NCBI RefSeq assembly: GCF_001949145.1
Contig: NW_019091374.1
Span: forward strand, 1,225,657 to 1,289,656
Length of the DNA stretch: 64,000 nt
DNA from: Acanthaster planci
Lineage: Eukaryota; Echinodermata; Asteroidea; Valvatida; Acanthasteridae
Direction of reading: 5' to 3'
Shown: in pieces, positions 44,433 to 54,692 of the stretch
Numbering within the stretch: the first letter of the stretch is position 1
How the letters are laid out: each line of letters begins with the position of its first letter
Made by a program: the position numbers and the translations under genes
The notes under the pieces: generated by a model
Seen by the model: only the letters and a program-made list of their open reading frames with translations
Told to the model about the DNA's origin: nothing
Database searches by the model: none

Positions 44433-45028
44433 TGTGACCTGTCACCACAAAATGAGCTGAAAGTCGGAATTTTCCAAAACTGAGAAAAGGTATTTTTGGA
44501 TTCAGCAGAAAAAGAGCTTTCCAATACTAGATCATGGGCCAGAAATCATAGAATACTAGAAGTATGTACATGCAAAAATTAGGGTAAAAGTATAAGGTGA
44601 CATAGTGACATTATTCTGGCAGCTTTGCGTCTTTGTTCCCGAAATTGTTTCACCATTTCAGCCAGAGACCAGGCACGAATAATGCTATTGTCAGAACTGC
44701 TGAGAAAATGACATTTTTAAATATGAGATTCTGTGAAATATTTGGAATTAAATATTATTTATTATTCTGGCAGCTTTGCGTCTTTTTTCCCGAAACTGTT
44801 TCACCATTTCAGACCAGGCAAGAATAATGCTGTTGTCAGAATTCCTGAGAAAATGGCATTTTTAAATATGAGATTCTGTGAAATATTTGGAATCAAATAG
44901 GAGACGGGTTACTCTTTCCAATTATTACAAAACCCCCAAATTGACCTCCACTTCAATATGACTTTGAACCCTCAAAATGAGAAAGAGTGGGATGTGACTT
45001 TACTCTCATTTTGTCGTGACAGGTCACA
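44433..45028. mobile_element. 596-bp inverted-repeat element with internal 151-bp duplication
   Basis: The ends are inverted repeats of 24 bases with one mismatch: TGTGACCTGTCACCACAAAA at 44433 against TGTGACCTGTCACGACAAAA on the minus strand from 45028. Inside, the block starting TTATTCTGGCAGCTTTGCGT occurs at 44611 and again at 44762, each running about 140 bases through ATATGAGATTCTGTGAAAT. No target-site duplication is clear. It is non-autonomous and lies between two convergent genes. Confidence 0.68.
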
Positions 45029-45220
45029 ATCAACACGAAACACCAATGGGTGCTGTTGAAAGCAATGGAAAGAGTAATTAAGCGTTAGCCTCATTACAAG
45101 GCATTAAGCTTCTAAGAAAGATTAAGTGACACCCAGATGTACAGCCACATGACTCAGTTAGAATGAAGAGTGGCTTGCCTCAGACCAAAACAGGTTGTTC
45201 TGTAAGCTCATTCAGGTTAA

Positions 45221-45484
45221 AGAGCACCTCTAAGTAAAACATGGCTGCATGTATTGTTTGGCATGCACAAGGGTTTATCCACTACGAACACGGTACAGGG
45301 CGAGGGTTCCCCTCATTTTCTCTGAATACAGAATTCGCATCTTGGCATGAACAGAAAAGAAAAGCCCTTTTAAGCTTGTTATAGTTGAGCTCTGAAGACA
45401 AATGACACTGCATTCGATTTGGATGCTTCCAAATTTATTTGAACAGATAAAATCAGAGAACCATGTTTCACTTAGAGGTGCTCT
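45221..45484. mobile_element. 264-bp MITE flanked by TTAA
   Basis: The inverted ends AGAGCACCTCTAAGTAAAAC (left, with ATGG after it) and AGAGCACCTCTAAGTGAAAC (right, minus strand, with ATGG after it) differ at one base in 24. Each end is flanked by TTAA (45217-45220 and 45485-45488), the target site of piggyBac-type transposases. No coding is present. It lies just downstream of the CREBL2 stop. Confidence 0.75.
45434..45439 (-). terminator. Candidate poly(A) signal of CREBL2, inside a MITE
   Basis: On the minus strand this is AATAAA, about 210 bases past the CREBL2 stop codon. It is the first canonical signal there and falls within the TTAA-flanked element at 45221-45484. An ATTAAA overlaps the stop region at 45642-45647, probably too close to serve. 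Confidence 0.45.
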
Positions 45485-45646
45485 TTAAGAAAATCTCCAC
45501 AATTCTGAAGCCCCCACGCAGAAAAGTAATAGAATATGGCAGATTTCCCAACTGTACTGCATGCAGATAACACCTCACAATATTCATGGTGCACATCTTC
45601 ATTTAGGTCTGTATTCCAATCTGTCTAAGATCTGTCACAACTTTAA

Positions 45647-48600
45647 TTACAAATTGTAAGACGTGTCTGGTTCTCGGCAATCATGCTCTTCCTGCAGCTG
45701 ATCGGCGAACACATCTGCTTCAGTTTTATTACCCTGTAAATAAAGCACTCAGTAAACACAGATGTTTTCCGATCAGCTACACAAGAGAAATGATTTCCAG
45801 CAATAGATTAAGCCCTCAAAAGTGTTGTAACTGTACATCAAAACACATTCTCGCTCTGCAGTTGTGTGGGGGACTATGCATCTGCTGACTGGTAATTACG
45901 AGGGCTAAATGTTATCGCATTTCACAATGGTGTCATTTGTGCCCAAGAACAACAGAAATGTGTTGCTTTGGTGAGTGATGTACCACGATGCATCAATCTG
46001 CACAAGATCCCAGAAACTGGAAGTTATTATGCAAATAATGAATGTTTAGGAATAATTGCTGGAGGTGACAGATGAAACGATCTATTCCACAAGGCAAAGC
46101 CGGGTACAATACACCATTTTATCTGTCACCGAATGCAATCAATCTGACCACTGTGCGTACGCAAAGCATTCATTATTCGTTTTATACAACACCTGTTAAT
46201 CCTTGTCATCTGATTTTCTGAGTACAGCTTGATCAATTAACTGATTCAAACTGGAAGTTGTCAAGTTGTGAATCCTATAATTTTTCAACATCACATTCCA
46301 AGTTTGTTTGATCATCTGGCAGCATTTTATCTGTTTCCTTACGTTGGCAGCATCAGCATTACTACAAAACCAAGTTCTTATAATTATTTTGTAGAATTGT
46401 GAACAGTGCAGCTTGATCGCTCTTCATTTTGCCATAGAAAAACTTGCGCTACTAGAAGTTGCAGTGCAATCAATCTGGAGGTGTTCGTTATCCATTTCTA
46501 ACGCACAGTACTTTCATACTCAATCTGCCTGGGCGTTGTGCGTGTGTCGTGTAGCAGCTGTGTGTTGGTACAAATAATTCAATGCCATGTGATCGCCGAT
46601 CCATCAATTAGATGACGGGGATTTATGCAGGTGTTGTATAAAACCTACTTCATCTCCATTAAAGGCTAGCGCGGACACTTTGGATCAGATGAGCAGTGTG
46701 GACAATAGGGGCGATTCACAATAGTGTGCCACCAGGAGTTTGCAACACGCTGGCCTCTATAACAATGCGCGTTTGAATGGGTTGACATGTCTGGACCTGT
46801 CCACCAGCAGAGCGTTTTGAAAGGGTCAACACATTTCGTGCATCTTGATTGGTCAAAGCCTTGAAACTCTTGTGAAACTATGCATATGCGACTATCAATG
46901 CCTATGTGCTGTATCAAGCAATTAACAATTTAAACAAATTAAATTTTAACACCCATTTCCAATATCATTTTAACTCTCTTCCAAACATTTATGAAAAGTT
47001 GGCCGTCTACCAGGTTATCACAAAAACTTGTTTAATGGTACACGTGACATAGCACAATATACACATAGATGTATACCCGTACAGGCAGAAAACATTGTCA
47101 CACCGAACACCTGGGTTCGCATTCTCTTGTTCAGGATTCCATTCCCCTTCACGCCATCCCTTTTTTCCTTCCGAATTTCTACCGACTTGGGTATCAGTCT
47201 GTTGCAATTTCAGATAGGTGACTTTGTTTTAAAGATGAGTCATCTTTCAGTTGATCGTTGCCCTTTGCTGGTACTTCCCCCAATTGGAGGTTCTCATAGA
47301 TCTCAGGAGGGATGGTGCCTTGGTCTATCTTTTTACACCACTGCTTGTACTGTGAATAAATGAAAACATGCGAAGAAAATACAAGCTATCAATTTAGCAA
47401 ATGAAATTGACTAATGCGATACCTGGGCCTATTACCCCTGAACTGCAGGCAAACTATCTCAAGTTCAAGATTAATGATGTAATTACAATAGAGTGCCGAA
47501 GTGAATACGTCACGCGTGTGTAAAAGGCATTAGCGCGAGAACCAGCGCGTGAACCAACACGCGCGCGTACTCCATTCATTTGCACTGCACTTTCTGGTTC
47601 ACAGTGATGTCACACTTCGGTACTCTAGGAAACATGGCTTTTCCATTTATGCCAACATCCTTAAAGCCCCCACAAAAGATTTTCGGAGCTACGTACATGT
47701 AAATAACTACATGTATATACGGTACCTTGTTCGAAATTTAAAACAAACTGGTGCTCATTAAATTCTAGAACTTTTCCTGGCTTTTGTCTTTTATAAAAAT
47801 TTCCGTGAATTTTCCCAGACCAGGATATTGCAAGTAAACAATAATTCAATGACCTTTCAAGGTCACGTGGAACCCTAAAGTTTAAAGAATGAATATTGCC
47901 ACGGTTTTAAAGAATAGACAAGTTGGCCCAAAATTATATTTTTTGTCAAATTTGTTTTTTGACAAAATCAACTAGGCTACGCGATGCCTACATGTACAAC
48001 TTGGTGTAATCATTTTTACCAAATCTACTGAAATCAGACAAATCATGACGATCTCTGTGGGGACAACTTCAACTAAACCGCATTTTTCGTGTTCACTGAG
48101 AGACAAACTTGTCTTCCATGTAGCAAACAAGGGCAAAACTCATTTTATAGTTTTCATGAAGAGATGAACAACAATTTTGTACCTGGCATACAATATGGAC
48201 AAACGTGTACTGTGGGTTCAGTTGTCATGAAGAGACAAAAAGTCACATGAATTTTAGCATTTTCAAGAACAGACAAACATGCTTGTTGACAAAATCATCC
48301 ATTTTCATTGATTTCTCTGATTATTAATTTGTAGTTTTGCGTCATTTAAGATCCCCCTTTCATGCACTAGCATTAGTGAAGTCAAAGGAATGCTGAATAC
48401 TTGGGAAATAAGTATTTGAAAAAGAGACCAACTTCAAATCACTGGCAGCGAGATGGGGGCGGGGGACCGTTGCCCCCATCCACCTTTGAAGGTAGTTATT
48501 GTGCCCCCTCCCATTTTATAAGCCTACCAGCTGTTGGATGTACACCGCAACGTTCCTAATTGTATTCTTTTCGGTCTAATGGCCAGGGCTTGCCCCTTCC

Positions 48601-51600
48601 CCCAACTTTTAAAACGATTCCGGCATTGTTGCTTCAAATGTGATTTTTCTCCAAACCTCATTTTGACTCTCAGGTGATGATAACTTGGGCACAATCAGCT
48701 GATCTACACCAATGTCCAATCATTTTGTGTGGTTGATCCATCCTGCAGGAAATCTCTTAATTAACTTACCTTTATTGAAACTACATGTGCATCTCCCTCG
48801 ACCATAAATTGTGACAATAGGCAGTTTCCTCATGGGCAATCATTGGCAAAACTGTGCAATAAGATTGCAGATTGAACCAATCTCGCCCTTCATCAATCCT
48901 GCCTAACATACTACATGCAATGCATATAATTACTGCTGTTTTTTGGCAAGTTTCCAGTGTGGGATATTACCATGTCCAGTTCCTCCCTCAGAGCGCAGAT
49001 GTCTCGTTCCTTATTGGCTACCATCTCTTCGAGCATCTGGTACTTCTGCTTCTTGCGAGCTCGGCAGTCCCTGGCGCTCTGCCGGCTTCGCTCCAGCTTG
49101 GCCTTCTGGTCAATCTTGGAGGGCTTCCGTCCCCGCTTGCTGCCAGCTTTCCGGATTTTCCCCGAGGAGACACTGGCCGTCTTTGGCTGTGTAGAGAGTC
49201 ATTTTGTTTTCACATCCCAACTTGAGTACGGTATAAAATTCTGATTTTCAGATAAATTTCACACCTGGACATCACTTGATGACCTGTGCACATGCCCTAC
49301 AAGACTGGTCTGAAAAGGAGTGTTCAGAGTAGGCCTTAATGCTTCATTATTTTCCCCGCTAAATTTCACTTTGGAGAGAGTTCCCTACACCATACAGTGA
49401 GGAATTGTTCCTTGCTCTATGCCTACACAATGCGGCAGAGCTAGAAATTTGTTATATTACATAATTTTCTAGCTCTCCCACATTTCCATTACATTTAATC
49501 AAGCTCCGGGTCTACCCATGCACAAAGAAAATAGATACCAGGGCCTCTCCACCTTCGGCGTGACTCGCCATGCAATCAAGGATATTTACGGTCGTTGTCA
49601 TTTATGAATGAATAAAATAAGATCATTTTTTGGTAGTGGCATTTATCAAAGACATTTACTACTTTTTGGATGTAACTTTTCATTTATATAATCGTCTTTT
49701 CATAGAATCATGCCCTTGTCTCTCAAAGGGCACCTGTTACCATATAATTGCATGCCACCTCCTGGGGTAACTGATACAGGACATATCAATTTGTCTACAC
49801 ATTAAGGAGTTCAAGGTGCCAAGAGAAGAGATCTAGTCGTAAAAATGCCCAGAATTGATGACCTGGATGTCAGTTGTGCATCTGACTCGATAGAAGCGAC
49901 TATGATGGAGGACACATGGAATATGGATGGCGACACCATGACCAACTTGGTCCCAGTAAATATCAGAAATAGTTTGATAGAGGCAAAATGGTCCACTTGT
50001 TACATCGCAAATGATTGTAACAAACCACAAGAATCCAAAAAGATGTTCTGCGAGGGCTGTCTCAATTGGCTGGATATTGGGTGCGTTTCAAAGGTTGGAA
50101 TCTGGATGCCAGACACTGGATGTGTCTGCAATGAAGCCTCAAAGAAGAGCTGTGAGGCTTGACCTTTGAAACCTCACGGTCCAGCAGTAGAAATTTCTGT
50201 ATGTAGATCCATGGGTGTCGCAAGAACTTTCTCCAGAAAACTGCCCTTTTTCAAGGGAAAAGGGGACAGTGATCACCTTGCCCCCCTCTGTGACACAAAT
50301 GCCTAGACCTGATGTTGACGATGTCGAGAGGATTTAAAGCAAATTCAGTGTGATGTATCTGTAATGACTGAGCTCTGTTTTCGAGCTCAAGGCAGTTGCT
50401 GATTTTGTTATTTCTTGTGTTCAAAATACGGTAAGTTTTATCAAAGAACTCGCTGTTAAAATATTGATGCAAAATTTAAAATGACAAGCCATTCATTTCT
50501 CATGTAAACAGATGTTAACATACGGGGAGATCCTTCAAAGATGCTGCTGTAATCTCTGCAGGCTAATTCTCTAATCACCCCTGGTGTTGTGTAACCACAC
50601 ATTGCCTCCGTCACCACAACGAATAATTCATCACTGTACTTTGCCATTACGACTTTTTTGTAAAACGATTTCACTTTTAAAATTACAGTTATCAAGTACA
50701 TGTAGAAAGTTTACTTATTTCTCTTCAAGGAAAAATGAGGATGCTTTCAGTTAAAAATTTGCCAAGTGTGTATCTTGCATTGTGAACATTAGATTCATTA
50801 TCATGCGTCATCCTTTGGAATCGTCCAATGATCGACAAGGAGCTCCACAGCAAGCTTTACTTTCAAGTTTAGTAGCAATAAGCTAACAAAATTCACTCTG
50901 TTGTGAGCAAGAGTTCCGATGAAGGAAATAAATGGGGTTAATATCAAACGAGCAGCTTTTTAGTACTTCCTCATTGCTCCCCAGTGACCACTTTACATCT
51001 CTTCCCTTCTCCCTTTTCCTGTCCTTCACTCCCTCTCCTTTTCACCTACCCGCCCTAAAACAACGTTCTACAATGTACAACAATTCAAAAGTCACCTGTT
51101 GCAATGACCCCATGACCCCCTGCCTGTCCCAATACACAATTATTTTTATACCTTGGCAAGACATACATATGTAGCGCCACCATGCACTGGACATGTATAC
51201 ACGTACACACAAAAAACAATTCCCATACAGTTTAATGACGAAATTTTAAAAAAATGAATTCTTATGTAAGCATTCATCCTAAATATTGTCATTTTTTGCT
51301 GATTTTTTGAATTAGTTTGAATTACTTGTACTTTAAATCAACCATCGGGTCGTCCCGTACATATCAGAAGTTGAGTATACTACACAACATACGTGTATCT
51401 CCAGCCTGACGTGCTATGCCAATGAGAACACTTTACTGACTTTTTGATCAATATGTAAAGAGAAAAACAACAATTTCTTGTTGTGGCATTCATTTAAGAC
51501 ATTTGGTAATTTGGGGATAATTTTTCAAGTAAGTTTTCACTAATTTTACTCAACTTCTGGGTTGACCCATACATATGCAGAAATTGACTGTAGGGTTGGT

Positions 51601-53214
51601 TTATTGCTACCTCTGGCCTGGCGTGTTGTGCAATTAAGGATAATTTACGGTTGGTAGGGTTGGTTAATAAAGAAAAAAACATGAATCTAATGCATTGGCA
51701 TTAATGAAAGAAATTAAAGAAATTCTTTGCCATTTTTTCATAGTTTGTCAAGAAAAACTGTATGAATACTGTTGCAGACCTGTGCAGTTGTTTATATTTC
51801 TGGCCCGACGTGCTCTTCAAAAGAGGACATTTTATGGTCTTTATTGTTAATGAAGAAATAAAATTATTTCTTTCTTGTTGAATCATTCTCCAAAGACATA
51901 TTTTTGATAATTTTCTGAGAAAGTTTCTGCTGCATCGTATTTTCATTCGACCTCTTTGAAGCTTTGGAGCGTAACATACATGTATGCTGATTTCTGCGGG
52001 TACACCAACCTTTCATTAATGGAACAATTCAATCTGGCACGTATGGATTTACATTTCCCCTGTTGTCGGGCAGAGATACATGTTTTAACAAGCAAGTCCT
52101 GTCGGAGCCTCCATAGTTGTTCTTTCAAGGTTGGTGGTTTGCTTGCGTTGTTTGTGTGGCATCACCAGTGATCACAATACATGCACGTCAATGACGTCAT
52201 GCACACATACATGTACGTGCATTGTACCATCGCTACACCCAGGGTCAATTTTGATTCACGGTAATATCATTTTTGGATGCTTCTGGGCTGCAAAGAAAAA
52301 CAAGCCCAATGAGAAAATGATCCTTCGTACCAGGAGGGTGAATGAGTAGACATTTAAATGCCTTACTAAATGTTAAACATGTTAAATGCTACATGTACCT
52401 CTGACTTTTACCATGGAGGTAAGAAAAGAAAGAGATACAATGAAAAACCATCAAGCTCATCAGCGCCTCCAGCTATGCTGCAGTAAACCAATGGGGACAC
52501 CCACTGCATGCAGTCGATTTATAACAGCGATAACGTTCTCTGTGCAGAAGGTCTAATGCCGCATTTAGTCACAGTCTTATGAGTCGGAGCTCATTACTCG
52601 AGAGAAACTGTAACGCCCTCCATCAAGTTCTTGTCAACAGATCAAAGCAGCTTTCTCTTGCCAGTTTGGAGTCCACTGGGACAAATGTTAATATTAGTGT
52701 AAGGACCATTTCTCGCTGTTTGAAAATAAATTAAAAAAATAAAGTTTCAAAGATTTATCCTACGAGTTACTGCATTTCGCTTGGGTGGTCTTAAACTTTT
52801 GCAAGTGACTGTACTACTACTATAGTGCTAGCACGCCTTGAGTGGGAAAACGGGGGGGAAAATAAGGCAATATTGTTTCCTCCAAACGAGGAAAAGGCAA
52901 GTTTTCTGCAATTAGCAACCTAGCGGATACTTTACCCCGTTAAGTAGTGAACTCACCAGTGCAATTTCAGCTCATAAAATCAAGCGGATGCCCCCGGATA
53001 TCCCGGAGAAATGTTTTCGAAAGAAATCCCTATGTTTCGGGACAGGGCCCTCTACACGACGGAGAAGTACATGTATTCGTCGGGCCCTGTTAACGGGTCT
53101 ATCATGTCTATTTAGCATGCCGTACCTCGAGTTGAAAGTTGGTCCGCTTACCTTTTTTGTGCCATCATCTTCCATTGATTCCTGGTCATTCTGCCGACCA
53201 ACAGGCTTCGTCAT
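45647..53214 (-). CDS. CREBL2: cAMP-responsive element-binding protein-like 2 (CREBL2), bZIP factor, four exons
   Basis: CREBL2 is a small nuclear bZIP protein that acts with CREB-type factors. Coding exons on the minus strand: 53152-53214, 48971-49186, 47275-47349, 45647-45733. All junctions are phase 0 with GT-AG ends. The protein is 146 residues; the human protein is 120. Exon 2 has the basic region and start of the zipper (GRKPSKIDQKAKLERSRQSA, CRARKKQKYQ, LREELDM). Exon 3 gives YKQWCKKIDQGTIPPEI, matching the YKQWC block of vertebrate CREBL2. Exon 4 encodes an acidic tail (GNKTEADVFADQLQEEHDC) that differs from the Ser/Asn-rich vertebrate C-terminus. The start could be the first Met or the MEDDGTKK Met 13 codons later; the latter resembles the vertebrate N-terminus more. 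Intron 1 is about 4 kb and rich in repeats. Confidence 0.93.
45741..47274. other. CREBL2 intron 3, non-coding
   Basis: No exon beyond those of CREBL2 is recognised and no clear repeat is seen. A minus-strand frame at 46666-46917 has no domain. Confidence 0.45.
47519..47638. repeat. Second copy of the 37.3 kb dispersed repeat
   Basis: GTAAAAGGCATTAGCGCGAG, AACCAGCGCGTGAACCAA and GTCACACTTCGGTACTCT match 37337-37455 over about 120 bases in the same orientation. It lies in CREBL2 intron 2. Confidence 0.6.
48080..48290. repeat. Weak periodic motif TTTTCATGAAGAGACAAA
   Basis: Variants GTTCACTGAGAGACAAACTT, TTTTCATGAAGAGATGAAC, TGTCATGAAGAGACAAAAAG and TTTCAAGAACAGACAAACAT follow one another at 40-70 base intervals. 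It looks like a decayed tandem array in CREBL2 intron 2. Confidence 0.35.
49495..51875. repeat. Degenerate ~200-bp repeat units in CREBL2 intron 1
   Basis: A unit with a key block like CCTGGCGTGTTGTGCAATTA followed by AGGATAATTTACGG appears at about 51617. Diverged copies are at 51404 (CCTGACGTGCTATGCCAAT) and 51803 (CCCGACGTGCTCTTCAAAAG), spacing 213 and 186 bases. A lone unit with GCCATGCAATCAAGGATATT is at about 49568. Upstream parts such as CTGGGTTGACCCATACATAT and CGGGTCGTCCCGTACATATC also line up. Confidence 0.5.
49845..50162 (+). CDS. Isolated 105-codon frame with PHD-like cysteine pattern
   Basis: The frame starts with an acidic N-terminus (MPRIDDLDVSCASDSIEAT) and then reads CYIANDCNKP, KKMFCEGCLNWLDIGCV and MPDTGCVCNEA. 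The order Cys-Cys, FCEGC with a following W, and GCV resembles a PHD finger, such as those carried by some retrotransposon ORF1 proteins and by host chromatin proteins. It lies antisense in CREBL2 intron 1, next to repeats. No adjoining exons are found. A decayed transposon fragment or a chance frame is as likely as a gene. Confidence 0.3.
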   Translation: MPRIDDLDVSCASDSIEATMMEDTWNMDGDTMTNLVPVNIRNSLIEAKWSTCYIANDCNKPQESKKMFCEGCLNWLDIGCVSKVGIWMPDTGCVCNEASKKSCEA

Positions 53215-54692
53215 ATTTTCAGAACGGTCTACCGACTACAAATTCCACCAAGTTGCTTGAAATAACTTCTCCTTTTTGTCTCTTTGTCTTAATTTTATCT
53301 GGGACAGCCGTCGATTGTCGACCGACATGATAGACGTTTTCCCGGAACCAAAACAAAGATGACGTAATTGACTGAGCGGTGCCTGGTACTCGGTGACACT
53401 AGCCCATTTTGACAATTGTTTGTCGCTCACCAGCTAGTCATAATTTTTTTCAATTGAGGGCGCTATTAAAATAAAATTTGCAGACGACGCAGTTACACAG
53501 ACAGGAACAATCATTGCACGTTCATCCCCCCAACAAAAACTTTTTTGTGCAAAAACTGTAATCTATCTGTAATCTATGATCAGAGTATAAGAGGAGTGTT
53601 TTGAACACGGCTTGTCTCGCTTTTGCTTCATTGCATATTCACCAAAAAGCCCCCGAACAACCCAAAACCTGCCACAGTTTTTCATTTCTTAAGCTTATTA
53701 GATGATCATTGACATCATGTATTGAAAAACGAATGATCTTTCTGCCATATTATGCATAGAATAATTTAAGTTTTATTGTATTTCAGACATTACACTTTCT
53801 GTGTAAATTACCAGACAAAGAAGTTGCTTTTCTAATTCACATTCTCAGGGAATATGTCATGAAATGTTTTGAAATCAATGTATCAGCAACATTTATATAT
53901 ATATTCAAATCTGATAGGTAAATAAAAGTGCTGTCACAAAAATAACAGTGGTTTTGGATGGGTGCAACTTTATTCATGCTTGCAAAAATTGTGTAAATCG
54001 TAAAAAAAAGGCTATGTGGGCTTTACTACTCAAATAAGCCTCGCCCCACCCCATTAATATTCTAGCAATAAACACACACATTGTATGATATGCACTTGGG
54101 CCCTTTTAAGTTCCAACTACTGCCTATGCCCAGCCATTGAAGTGTATAGCAAAACCTATGCTCCTGTACACAGCGTGAAAACACCATTGCCCTATATTAT
54201 ACACAAAATGGTACTGTCATGTTACTAATGTATACCTAAAGAATACACAGAGAATGCCTGTCACAATTGAAGGAGTTTCAAACACAATGGACGTGATTAG
54301 ACAGGTGATCTTAACATGTAGCAAAACAGATAAAGTGTTGTCTGAGAACCTTTCGAGCCTATTTTCGTCCTCTGTTGAGAAACACAGTCCCTGATCTTGG
54401 GCTGTTCAAAGCAGTGTCCAGCATCCAGGTACCTGTTCTATCCATTCCTACCAATGGTCATGCCACCAGTCTACAGCATTGTTTTGATTCTTTTCAAAAA
54501 ACTGGATATGCCCTATTTTCGTCATCTGATGAAAAAGCTCAAAGTAAACATTTTGAAATTGAACTGAGAACTCAGACCTGATTGCTGGTGGGTATCCAGG
54601 ACCTAATCCTGGCCACAGAGAAACGGCTTCACTTGGTGCTTTTTCTACCCAAGGGTCTCATTCTGGGATAAAGCTGTGTTCTCTTGGGGCAA
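53215..54692. other. Between CREBL2 exon 1 and the MRNIP stop
   Basis: This holds the CREBL2 5' flank and the MRNIP 3' UTR, both on the minus strand. No TATA box is obvious near 53215. On the minus strand, AATAAA at 53969-53974 is the first canonical poly(A) signal after the MRNIP stop, about 720 bases downstream. No other gene is recognised. Confidence 0.45.
53969..53974 (-). terminator. Candidate poly(A) signal of MRNIP
   Basis: Minus-strand AATAAA, the first one downstream of the MRNIP stop at 54693. The distance would imply a 3' UTR of about 0.7 kb. No other support is available. Confidence 0.35.
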
